64,000 nucleotides of DNA from Synechococcales cyanobacterium S06 (GTDB lineage Bacteria > Cyanobacteriota > Cyanobacteriia > Cyanobacteriales > JAABRE01), in contig JAABRE010000003.1 of NCBI GenBank assembly GCA_011391125.1, positions 1 to 64,000 on the forward strand, given 5' to 3'. Shown here in pieces: positions 1-7,508 of this stretch; position 1 is the first letter of the stretch, and each line of letters opens with the position of its first letter. The notes under the pieces were generated by a model. That model did no database searches. It was given only the letters and a program-made list of their open reading frames with translations, and had not been told where the DNA came from. Position numbers and translations under genes: made by a program.

Positions 1-576
1 GATGGCTATATTTTATTATCTCATTTAAGTTGGGATAATTTTAATGAAGCTTTGTGGTTAGAAACCCAAATAGAAAATTATAAAGACTTAACAGGATTCT
101 ATCCAGAATCCGTCCATGTGGACAAAATTTATCGCAATAGAAACAATCGAAAATTCTGTAAAGATAAAGGTATCAGAATGAGTGGCCCTCCCCTAGGAAG
201 ACCACCTAAAAATATTACCAAAGAAATGAAACAACAATCTCAAAGAGATGAAAGAATTAGAAATGAAATTGAAGGAAAATTTGGACAAGGAAAACGTCGA
301 TTTGGTTTAAACCAAATCATGTCCAAATTATCAGAAACTGCTGAAACTGAAATTGCTATTGCTTTTTTAGTAATGAATCTTAACACCCTGTTAAAAAGGG
401 GTTATTATCTTCTTTTTCATGGTTTTGTTCAAGATCAAAGATTTTTTGCCAATTTAGATTATAAATACTTATATAAAAGACAAAAATTAATAAATAAAAA
501 TTATACTTATTTTTTATTTATTAATTTATCAAAACTGTTTGTTTTTTCATTCACTTATTCAGCAAGCCCTAATTAA
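1..576 (+). CDS. IS5-like transposase, C-terminal part (5' end outside window)
   Basis: The frame is open from base 1, so this is the 3' part of a longer gene; the TTG at 52 is only an internal codon. The visible ~190 residues are the end of a DDE transposase of the IS5/IS1182 type. The stretch VHVDKIYRNRNNRKFC is typical of the region around the last DDE aspartate. IEGKFGQGKRRFGL carries the expected catalytic Glu, followed by the helical MSKLSETAETEIAIAFLVMN tail. The very AT-rich C-terminus ends SASPN. Directly after the stop come ACTGATA heptamers rather than an obvious terminal inverted repeat, so the right end of the element cannot be fixed. Whether the copy is intact depends on sequence to the left. 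Confidence 0.8.
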   Translation, partial: DGYILLSHLSWDNFNEALWLETQIENYKDLTGFYPESVHVDKIYRNRNNRKFCKDKGIRMSGPPLGRPPKNITKEMKQQSQRDERIRNEIEGKFGQGKRRFGLNQIMSKLSETAETEIAIAFLVMNLNTLLKRGYYLLFHGFVQDQRFFANLDYKYLYKRQKLINKNYTYFLFINLSKLFVFSFTYSASPN

Positions 577-613
577 TAACTGTTAACTGATAACTGATAA
601 CTGATAACTGAAA
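577..613. repeat. ACTGATA heptamer array
   Basis: Several head-to-tail copies of the 7-mer ACTGATA follow the transposase stop directly. This is the short tandemly repeated (STRR-like) type common in cyanobacteria. The same motif recurs near 2090, 55160 and 63920. Confidence 0.75.
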
Positions 614-675
614 TGACTCGACCGTGGTTTATAATTGGTAATATGATCTTTTATCAAAGTTTTTGTAAATTATAA

Positions 676-1461
676 ATGCAAGTTATTCAACGTATTACTG
701 GTGTTAAATTACTGAGGATATCCGCGAGCAAAAAAGATTATCCCTTATTTATTTACTTACCCGGAATGGATGGTACGGGGGAACTATTACACACTCAAAC
801 TGATGGTTTAATAAGAATTTTTGAGGTTGTTTCTGTGTCAATTTCGCCCCATAATTTAAGTAATTGGGAAACTATTACTTTAGAAATAATTGAGTTAATT
901 AAATTGGAATTAAAACAAAGAAATAATCAGTCGATTTATCTTTGTGGGGAATCTTTTGGCGGTTGTTTAGCATTGAAATTGTGGAGTTTTGCGCCTTGGT
1001 TATTAGAGAAAGTTATTTTGGTGAATCCGGCTTCTTCTTTTAATCGACAATTTTTATTCAGTTTAGGAATACCTTTAACTCAGTGGATTCCCGAGTTTTT
1101 ATATCAGGGTTCAACTTCGGTTTTATTGCCATTTTTAGCGTCTTTGGGCAGAATGAAAGAACAAGATCGCTTAAAGTTATTAAAAGCGATGAATTCATTA
1201 CCTTTAAATACGGTAAAGTGGCGTTTATCTTTATTAAAAGATTTCCTGATTAAACCGGTGGAATTAATTAGATTAACGCAACCAGTTTTGATTATTGCGA
1301 GTGGAAGTGATTTATTATTGCCTTCTCTTGATGAAGCTAACAGATTATTAAATTATTTAAAAAATGGTCGTTTAGAAATTTTACCTAATAGTGGTCATGC
1401 TTGTTTATTGGAAAAAGATGTTAATTTGTATCAGTTATTAATTAGTAATAATTTTGTTTAA
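676..1461 (+). CDS. alpha/beta hydrolase (esterase/acyltransferase-like)
   Basis: A 261-residue alpha/beta-fold hydrolase. Residues 27-36 (YLPGMDGTGE) form the oxyanion-hole strand and turn. The nucleophile elbow is GESFGG with Ser93, the acid is probably Asp212 in ASGSDLLLPS, and the base is His241 in NSGHACLLE, so the triad looks complete. The LPGMDGTG opening resembles the esterase/lipase half of plant phytyl ester synthases and their cyanobacterial relatives, so a lipid or phytyl ester substrate is possible but inferred. There is no signal peptide; it is probably cytosolic or thylakoid-associated. It is monocistronic, with a transposase upstream and repeats downstream. Confidence 0.75.
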   Translation: MQVIQRITGVKLLRISASKKDYPLFIYLPGMDGTGELLHTQTDGLIRIFEVVSVSISPHNLSNWETITLEIIELIKLELKQRNNQSIYLCGESFGGCLALKLWSFAPWLLEKVILVNPASSFNRQFLFSLGIPLTQWIPEFLYQGSTSVLLPFLASLGRMKEQDRLKLLKAMNSLPLNTVKWRLSLLKDFLIKPVELIRLTQPVLIIASGSDLLLPSLDEANRLLNYLKNGRLEILPNSGHACLLEKDVNLYQLLISNNFV

Positions 1462-1499
1462 TAATAGGCAATATTTGAATTTTGATGAAGTACCCGATT

Positions 1500-1602
1500 T
1501 ATAGCATTTTCAGATTAAATGAGATACAACCCCTCACCCCCCTACCCCCCTCATCCCAAAGGGAGAGGGGGAAAAGAGTCCTCATAAATTTGGCAAGTGC
1601 TA
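1500..1602. mobile_element. ~105-bp MITE-like repeat, subtype A (copy 1)
   Basis: It begins TATAGCATTTTCAG and ends GGCAAGTGCTA, forming short imperfect terminal inverted repeats. The C-rich core reads CCCTCACCCCCCTACCCCCC, then CATCCCAAAGGGAGAGGGGG. Subtype A (right end CATAAATTTGGCAAGTGCTA) recurs at 28900-29005 (reversed) and 41408-41512. No protein is encoded; mobility in trans is an inference. Confidence 0.8.
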
Positions 1603-1635
1603 AAAAAAAAGCAATTACCGCAATTGCTTCTCTGT

Positions 1636-1763
1636 TATAGTAATTCCAAATAAAAATTAAACAAAAGTTTTTAATTTGTTGTTGGACTTTAGTCCTAAGA
1701 AGCGCTAAAGCGCAACTACGAACCGATTTTTCAACTGTTTTAATCTTAATTGGAATCACTATA
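1636..1763. mobile_element. 128-bp inverted-repeat element enclosing a GCGCTAAAGCGC repeat
   Basis: The ends are TATAGTAATTCCAA and TTGGAATCACTATA, complementary apart from one base. The interior holds the palindrome GGACTTTAGTCC and AGCGCTAAAGCGCAACTACG, a variant of the REP seen at 17259 and 29033. It is non-coding. The rest of the gap up to 2144 holds only ordinary AT-rich sequence and heptamer repeats. Confidence 0.6.
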
Positions 1764-2144
1764 GTATTTCACCTGGCTTTCTTGAGGAAGAAACCGAAGG
1801 TTACTTGTTAGGGTTTACGGAAAAAAGCTGAAAGCTATATAGATCAATACTTTTAAGTTGGTGGGACTTGAATTAAGGGCAAGGAGTTCAACAAATAATA
1901 GTAAAAAACCTTACATTTACGGGGATTAATCAAGATTTTTGCTCGTCAAAAGACGCGGTCAAACTATCAACGATCAACTCGCCCTCACCAGCCATTTATT
2001 CAGCAAACCCTTGTTAGTTCTTACTTTTGACCAGAAAAAAAGGTTTGAGGTTTCCTCCCCCCTCTCAGTGAACAGTGAACAGATAACAGATAACTGATAA
2101 CTGAAATGACAAGGTGGTCGACCCGTTGCGAATTTAATCGAGAA

Positions 2145-2807
2145 TTATAAAAGGCCACGGTAGCGTATAAAAATCAAGACCACTGCCCATGAACCTAAAG
2201 CCACTTTGACCGCTACAATTAGGTTTAAAATGGGGATAATGCCACCACTATTCAAAGCTCCTAATTCTCCCTGGGGCAATTCTAAACCCATTAAGGTTAT
2301 GGCGGATAAAACAAGAAAGACTAAAACAGAAATTTTTTCCCAAATGGCTGCGTGGTAACGTTTGTAGATGGTGTACATCCATTCGGAATTAGAGGTAATG
2401 GCCACAAGGGAGATCGCTGTACCTCCTGCAACTCCGGCTGCAAATCCTCCTCCCGGACTAAGATGACCTCGAAGGCCAAGTTCTATGCTGACTAAAGCGG
2501 CGATGGTTGCGCCAAGACGTGCGAGAATTACGGAAGGTTGATCGGTAAATTGGTGAATCTTAGTGACGGGTTTTTCATTGGCAAGCAGAAAACTGGCTCC
2601 TAAAATGGCGATACTAAAAACGACGACTTCAAAAATGGTGTCATAAAGGCGATTTCTAAAAATAATAGCGGAAACGGTGTTGGGAATGCCACTGTCTTCG
2701 ATGATGGCTTCTACAATGGACAGGGCCGGCATATTTGCTTCGGGGTGGGGAATGAACAGAATTTTAAGAAAAAGTGCGATTACGGCTATTAAATAGACCC
2801 AGTTCAT
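2145..2807 (-). CDS. mrpB: Mrp-type Na+/H+ antiporter subunit B (MnhB domain)
   Basis: A 220-residue membrane protein. The MnhB signature lies around residues 110-130 (RGHLSPGGGFAAGV), with several hydrophobic segments on either side. The N-terminal ~80 residues form an extra membrane portion ending near a conserved NRLYDTIFE stretch, seen in fused or extended MrpB proteins. It is the last gene of the operon and starts 5 bp after the preceding stop. Mrp complexes are multisubunit plasma-membrane Na+/H+ antiporters used for sodium and pH homeostasis; in cyanobacteria the same loci are linked to salt and inorganic-carbon stress. The function is inferred from family and operon. Confidence 0.88.
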   Translation of the reverse strand: MNWVYLIAVIALFLKILFIPHPEANMPALSIVEAIIEDSGIPNTVSAIIFRNRLYDTIFEVVVFSIAILGASFLLANEKPVTKIHQFTDQPSVILARLGATIAALVSIELGLRGHLSPGGGFAAGVAGGTAISLVAITSNSEWMYTIYKRYHAAIWEKISVLVFLVLSAITLMGLELPQGELGALNSGGIIPILNLIVAVKVALGSWAVVLIFIRYRGLL

Positions 2808-2812
2808 GATTT

Positions 2813-3343
2813 TTAGTGTTTTTCCACAGAATTGGTTAAATTTTGGTAAGTTAAGCTGGTTATTGAGGGAGAAAGCTCTGTTTCTAGGATTTCATAAAGA
2901 CGTTTTACCCTGGTGATGGTGTGATAATTGGTATCTTGTTCATGGGCGAAGGCCTGTATTTCTTTATTCCTCAAGGCTGCTTCTAAAGATTCCTGATCTG
3001 GATAGCTAATCAATTTGAAACGTAAATGATATTGACGACAAATATTGCGCAACAGATGGAATAATTCGCCATCGTCTTTATTGTCCGTTAATACCCCGAA
3101 ACGTAACACTAGAGAGGAACGAACGGCGATCGCATAAAGAGTAACCGATAACATTGTACCAACTAAAGCCTCCGTTAAAGCCACATCCGCAGCTCCCAAG
3201 ACTGCATCGACTAAAGCAGCAATTGCTCCCAAAAGCCCACGAATGACCAAAGCGTGAAGGGGATTGACCTGCAAAACCAACATGAGAGCACTCAAAGGTA
3301 ACAGAGCAACGATAAAATAAACGTAGGTTTCAGTCATGTTCAC
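2813..3343 (-). CDS. DUF4040/MbhD-domain Mrp subunit (MrpA C-terminal-type)
   Basis: 176 residues. The first ~85 form membrane helices of the MbhD/DUF4040 type (ALVDAVLGAADVALTEALVG), the segment found at the C-terminal end of full-length MrpA. The last ~90 residues are soluble and charged, ending in VEKH, with no recognised fold. The large proton-channel part of MrpA is absent. The start overlaps the end of mrpG by 14 bp, implying translational coupling. In cyanobacterial Mrp operons this position is usually called mrpA, but it is only that subunit's tail. Confidence 0.8.
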   Translation of the reverse strand: MNMTETYVYFIVALLPLSALMLVLQVNPLHALVIRGLLGAIAALVDAVLGAADVALTEALVGTMLSVTLYAIAVRSSLVLRFGVLTDNKDDGELFHLLRNICRQYHLRFKLISYPDQESLEAALRNKEIQAFAHEQDTNYHTITRVKRLYEILETELSPSITSLTYQNLTNSVEKH

Positions 3344-3608
3344 TCCGATCGCTAGAAGTATAAGCCAATACGTAACCTAACATGGTATTCCAAAGAACCA
3401 AGCAGATCAAGCCAAGGAGCAATAAAGGCCATTCCCGGGGAATTTTCAGCAGTAAGGCCACCAACATGATCATGGATCCAAGGGTGTCAGAGACTGATAA
3501 ACCGTGGAGTTTGACTAAAACGGACTGGCGGCTGAGTAACTGAAAAGTTCCCCAAAACCAGAAGACAATTCCCACGACTAAGAGTAGATAACTTAAAATA
3601 TCAATCAT
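3330..3608 (-). CDS. mrpG: Mrp antiporter subunit G
   Basis: 92 residues with three predicted membrane helices, the usual size for MnhG/PhaG. The motif KLHGLSVSDTLGSMIMLVAL matches the conserved G-subunit core. It overlaps mrpF by 4 bp at its start and the MbhD gene by 14 bp at its end, so it is translated within the operon. Confidence 0.9.
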   Translation of the reverse strand: MIDILSYLLLVVGIVFWFWGTFQLLSRQSVLVKLHGLSVSDTLGSMIMLVALLLKIPREWPLLLLGLICLVLWNTMLGYVLAYTSSDRSEHD

Positions 3609-3862
3609 ATTTTTTCCTCATCAAGTCGCTTGATCAAATGAGCTAACAGCATTAAACCAGCATTCCCCACACTGAGAACGATTATGGCGACAACGCCGAT
3701 CATCCAATCATCGCGCAATACGGAAATAACCAGAATCATCATCGCTGTTTTGCAGGAAATAGTTGCGAAAGCTAACATTTTTTCCCAAATCTCATCGTGG
3801 TAAAATCCCGTATAAAGGGGAATTAAAAGGGTGATAATCATAGCTATTAAGATTCCATTCAT
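3605..3862 (-). CDS. mrpF: Mrp antiporter subunit F
   Basis: 85 residues, three hydrophobic segments, a normal MnhF length. The central part (VLRDDWMIGVVAIIVLSVGN) fits the family in which an Asp/Glu lies between helices 1 and 2. ATGA-type 4-bp overlaps with mrpE upstream and mrpG downstream show a tightly coupled operon. Assignment rests on size, topology and position more than on a strong motif. Confidence 0.82.
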   Translation of the reverse strand: MNGILIAMIITLLIPLYTGFYHDEIWEKMLAFATISCKTAMMILVISVLRDDWMIGVVAIIVLSVGNAGLMLLAHLIKRLDEEKI

Positions 3863-4242
3863 CTATTTTTCCTCCTCGTAATGCGGTGAACATCATACCA
3901 ACCGGACTCATTGTATTTTGTGACAATGGTTTTGGGGGTAAAGGTAATGAGGAAGATGTCCAAAAAGATCAAGATTCGAGAACGTCGAGGTTTCACTTTT
4001 TCGATCACCATTTCTTCGTGATTGTGAGGAAAAATCATGATTTCGATCGCCTCCCAAAAAGCTTGGGGAATTGCGACAATCAGTTGCTTTAATACCTCTA
4101 ACCAATCTTTGAATTGTTCAGGTTTGGTATAATGATTGGGTAAGATTAAGGCAATCATGACTCCAAGGAAAATATTAAGCGGACTTAAATCGGAACTAAG
4201 CAACAACCAAATTAATAAACGTAACAAAAAACTTAAAATCAT
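3859..4242 (-). CDS. mrpE: Mrp antiporter subunit E
   Basis: 127 residues. The N-terminus has hydrophobic helices (FLLRLLIWLLLSSDLS), followed by the soluble MnhE tail with TFTPKTIVTKYNESGWYDVH, a close variant of the family's TPGT...D...H pattern. It overlaps mrpF by 4 bp and starts 57 bp after the mrpD stop. Confidence 0.88.
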   Translation of the reverse strand: MILSFLLRLLIWLLLSSDLSPLNIFLGVMIALILPNHYTKPEQFKDWLEVLKQLIVAIPQAFWEAIEIMIFPHNHEEMVIEKVKPRRSRILIFLDIFLITFTPKTIVTKYNESGWYDVHRITRRKNR

Positions 4243-4299
4243 AATTTTAAGAAAGGGGAGTTAAAGAAAACCAAAAATCAGGTTTGCCAACCCTACCAA

Positions 4300-5730
4300 C
4301 TAAATCAAGACTAGGCCAAAAAGTAGCAATAAGATTAAACTCATTGTTCCGATGAGATGGTCAAACTGCTCGAGAAAACGGGGTAACTTAATGGCTAAAT
4401 GTTGAAAAATTAAATGATAAGCAAGCCAACCCAAGGCGATGGTTAGTAATGGTTTAATGGTGTTAGTAAGGGTGTAAGCTTGGTAATAAAACAGATTTGC
4501 TGCCAATAAACCGCCAATTAAGAGGAAAATTGCCCACCAAAAACCCATATTTAAAGACTGTTTTTCGCCGCCTCTTGGTAAAAAGATAAACTTGGCGAAA
4601 GAAATAGCCGTACCCACTGCGGCAATATTCAGGCCGATGACTTGCCAAGGAAGTAAATTTTTCATGGTTAAGACCTTTGCGCCAAAACCGGCCAAAAGGG
4701 GAAACCCGGAAATCGAAAAACTAGCTAAAACCAAAGCTAACCAAACCCTTGTATCTAAAGGAGTGTGTTTTAATTCCTTGAAATTGCGACTGGGTAATTT
4801 TCCGGCGAGAAGAAACAAGGAAGATTTAACCAAGCCGTGGGTTAAAGCGTAAAAACCTCCCACCGACGGAGCTGCTAAAATAAAACCTAATTGGGATACC
4901 GTGTGAAAAGCCAACATTCGCTTGCTGTCTTTCTCCAACACGGCGAAAAATACCCCCAATAAAGCCGTCGCCACTCCAAACAACCTGACCATTGGCTCAA
5001 TATTGGGCAGAAGTAAAGCACAACGTAAGAGGGGAAAAATACCTGCTTTCACCACCACCCCTGATAATAAAGCCGAAACTGGACTTTCGGATTCTGAATG
5101 AGTCAAGGGTAGCCATAAACCAGCAACAAAAATGCCTCCTTTAACCAACAAACCGAGGAAAATTAGGGCAAATGCTTCCGGAGGAGACTTGTCTAAACCT
5201 GCAAAATTAAAGGAATGATGGGTTTGATAGACCAAAACTGCCCCCACCAAATAAAACAACATGGCCGTATTACTGACGAAAAGGTAGCGTAATCCCACCC
5301 AAATCTGGCGATCATTGCGGGGATAAGCAATGAGCAAAAATGAGGCAATACTCAGCACTTCCAAAGCCACATATAAACTTATGAAATCTTCACAGATAAA
5401 AGTAGCATTGACGCTGCCATGCAAGATTATGCTTTGGCCATAAAAGAAGGCGGTTTTATCGGTTGGCCAACAGTAGAAAATTACGGCCATGGTCACCAAA
5501 GCATTGGTCAGAATGAAAAATCCACTAAGTTGATCTATTTTTAGGGAGACACCGAAATTATCTAACCAGATCAAGGTTAGGGGAGCTTCTTCGAGAAAAA
5601 TTAAACCGGCAAATATCGCCGAACTAATCCCCACCATTAAAGCTAAATAACGGTCAAATTTGGGGAGCAAAAAGATGAGGAAACCGACAAAAAACGGCAG
5701 GGTAATCCAAACAACAGTAAATATACTCAT
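4300..5730 (-). CDS. mrpD: Mrp antiporter subunit D (NuoN/NdhD-like proton-conducting subunit)
   Basis: 476 residues with about 13-14 hydrophobic segments, the standard size of the antiporter-like subunit shared by Mrp, complex I and NDH-1. Typical features are LYVALEVLSIASFLLIA (the Glu of helix 5), GLLVKGGIFVAGLWLP with the conserved channel lysine, and KRMLAFHTVSQLGFIL. It is the only large channel subunit in this operon. Its start overlaps mrpC by 4 bp. The operon lacks NDH-specific genes such as ndhB or ndhF, so Mrp rather than NDH-1 is the better call. Confidence 0.88.
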   Translation of the reverse strand: MSIFTVVWITLPFFVGFLIFLLPKFDRYLALMVGISSAIFAGLIFLEEAPLTLIWLDNFGVSLKIDQLSGFFILTNALVTMAVIFYCWPTDKTAFFYGQSIILHGSVNATFICEDFISLYVALEVLSIASFLLIAYPRNDRQIWVGLRYLFVSNTAMLFYLVGAVLVYQTHHSFNFAGLDKSPPEAFALIFLGLLVKGGIFVAGLWLPLTHSESESPVSALLSGVVVKAGIFPLLRCALLLPNIEPMVRLFGVATALLGVFFAVLEKDSKRMLAFHTVSQLGFILAAPSVGGFYALTHGLVKSSLFLLAGKLPSRNFKELKHTPLDTRVWLALVLASFSISGFPLLAGFGAKVLTMKNLLPWQVIGLNIAAVGTAISFAKFIFLPRGGEKQSLNMGFWWAIFLLIGGLLAANLFYYQAYTLTNTIKPLLTIALGWLAYHLIFQHLAIKLPRFLEQFDHLIGTMSLILLLLFGLVLI

Positions 5731-6062
5731 GGGGTATTATTCTTTTCGATTTCCACGGTTTCCAAAGTCGGGTTATCTTGCGCTAATTTCATCGCTCCCA
5801 CCAACATTAAAGCCTGAATTGAAAAACCAATCACGATGGCGGTTAAAATCACAGCTTGCGGCACAGGATCAGCATACTTTATATCTTCAACGTCCGACAG
5901 AATGGGGGTGAAAATACCAAAACGGGAGGCGATGACGACGAAATAGGCGATTACTCCGGTACTCATGACATCCATTGACAGGATTTTCATAATAAGATTT
6001 TTTTTCCAAATCAGGGCAAAAAATCCACAAAAAATGGTAATGAGGGCAAATGCTTCTAACAC
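5727..6062 (-). CDS. mrpC: Mrp antiporter subunit C (NuoK-like)
   Basis: 111 residues, three helices, similar to MnhC/NuoK. VPQAVILTAIVIGFSIQALML contains the characteristic ALxLTAIVIG-like helix. It is the first gene of the seven-gene minus-strand cluster, giving the cyanobacterial order C-D-E-F-G-A-B. The promoter should lie in the 6063-6373 gap. Confidence 0.88.
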   Translation of the reverse strand: MLEAFALITIFCGFFALIWKKNLIMKILSMDVMSTGVIAYFVVIASRFGIFTPILSDVEDIKYADPVPQAVILTAIVIGFSIQALMLVGAMKLAQDNPTLETVEIEKNNTP

Positions 6063-6373
6063 GGATTTTACTGTTTTTTAATAAGAGAATATCTTAGTAC
6101 GAGGGGTAATTTTAATGAAAAACTGAAAAGTTTTGAGTCACCGAATTACCTACCTTTTAATCGGATTAGTAGTGTTTTACCTACTATGAATTAAATATCG
6201 CCATAATTACCCAAAGTTTTCCTTAAATTAATGAAGTTGACAAGTTGAATTTACTAACTTATTGTTTCTAGTTTAACTCCTTGTCTTCTTAATTGGCGAT
6301 ATTTTTGCCTAAAATTTATCACTGAAATCTATTCAGTTGGATCTATAGATTAGCAAACTTAATCAGTCAGATT
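6063..6373. other. AT-rich gap upstream of mrpC
   Basis: About 310 bp between the mrp operon and the TPR gene, both read leftward. No open frame, strong hairpin or repeat was recognised. It probably holds the mrp promoter, but no clear -35/-10 pair stands out. Confidence 0.4.
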
Positions 6374-7357
6374 CTATTTTTTGTCCACCGAAATTGCTTG
6401 TAATAATTTTTCTGTAGCTGTAACCTGTGCTTGATTATTGTCTCGTTCATATAATTCCTTAGCATATTCTAATACGGGTTGAGCTTGATTATATTTTTTT
6501 TGTCGCAAAAATATTAACCCAGCTCCATAATAAGCATTGGCATAATAGGGATTAATTGCTGTTATTTTTGTGAAAATTTGTAAAGCTTGATCTAACTTTT
6601 TATCATAGAATAAAATCGAACCTATTTGATAATAAGCATCGACATAATTTTGGTTAATTTCTATTGCTTTTTGAAAGTTTTTTTTCCCTTGTTCGGAATC
6701 ATTTTTTTGCAGATAAATCATTCCTAAATGATACCAAGATTCAGGAGCATGGGGACTTAATTCGGTGGCTTTTTCTAGGTTAAAAATAGCCCCATCTAAG
6801 TTACCTTTTTTCACTAAAACTAGGCCTAAATTATAATAAGCTAAACCCAACTTTTCGTCAAGTTCCATCGCCCTGAGCAAATAATTTTCCGACTGTGCCC
6901 AATTATTGCCCTCCAACAAAGCTGCTCCCAAATTAGCATAAGCTAAGGCCAAATTCGGATCGGCTAACGTTGCTTGATAAAACGAATCGGCCGCTTCCTG
7001 TAATTTTCCTTGCTGACGTAAAGCTAAACCTAAATTATAGTGTGCCGCCGCCAAGTTGGTATCCAGGGCAATTGCCTGCCGAAAAGAGGCGATCGCCTCC
7101 GTCAACTGGCCCTTGCTAATTAACTGCAAACCTTGATTAAGTTTTTCAATGGCCTGGGGAGTGCTAGGGGTCAACTCCGGTAAAGTTTGCGCATGGATGC
7201 AAAGGGAATTTAGCAACATGATTGCCCAGACTAAAAACCAAATTTTAGTGAAGATTATCTCACGCAAAGACGCAAAGACGCAAAGAAGCAGAGGTTTTCG
7301 TCTTGATTGAGCAATTTGGGGAGCGGAACTAGGAAAAAAAAGGTTCATAAAATTCAT
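6374..7357 (-). CDS. TPR-repeat protein, probably exported
   Basis: Up to 327 residues. From about residue 65 there are seven to eight tetratricopeptide repeats of ~34 residues (AAAHYNLGLALRQQGKLQEA is one), giving a protein-binding solenoid. Before them, KIWFLVWAIMLLNSLCIHAQ looks like a signal-peptide core cut after HAQ, so the repeats would face the periplasm or lumen. The start is doubtful: codons ~22-35 coincide with the dispersed repeat CTTTGCGTCTTTGCGTGAG (7259-7293), also found at 13584-13622, and no Shine-Dalgarno precedes 7357. The natural start may lie between the repeat and the hydrophobic segment. The partner is unknown. Confidence 0.75.
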   Translation of the reverse strand: MNFMNLFFPSSAPQIAQSRRKPLLLCVFASLREIIFTKIWFLVWAIMLLNSLCIHAQTLPELTPSTPQAIEKLNQGLQLISKGQLTEAIASFRQAIALDTNLAAAHYNLGLALRQQGKLQEAADSFYQATLADPNLALAYANLGAALLEGNNWAQSENYLLRAMELDEKLGLAYYNLGLVLVKKGNLDGAIFNLEKATELSPHAPESWYHLGMIYLQKNDSEQGKKNFQKAIEINQNYVDAYYQIGSILFYDKKLDQALQIFTKITAINPYYANAYYGAGLIFLRQKKYNQAQPVLEYAKELYERDNNQAQVTATEKLLQAISVDKK

Positions 7358-7508
7358 AAAATTTAAAATTAATTAATAAATATTAATTAAGCTTAACAAA
7401 AAGTCTCTGAAATCTTAAAAGAAGTTGCAGAAATGACTTTAAGTAACCAAAAAGAGGTAATCTCAAATACATAGACAAACTAAATTAAGCAAACTTAAAT
7501 GAGTAATT

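Noticed and set aside
1499-1759. 86-residue minus-strand ORF
   Set aside because: It is the translation of a MITE plus the adjacent inverted-repeat element; similar peptides (PLSLWDEGGRGVRG) appear wherever the MITE occurs.
1880-2040. Second transposase end (TTATTCAGCAAACCC resembles the end of the transposase at 545-575)
   Set aside because: The match is short and no upstream transposase motifs occur in frame; insufficient to call an IS remnant.
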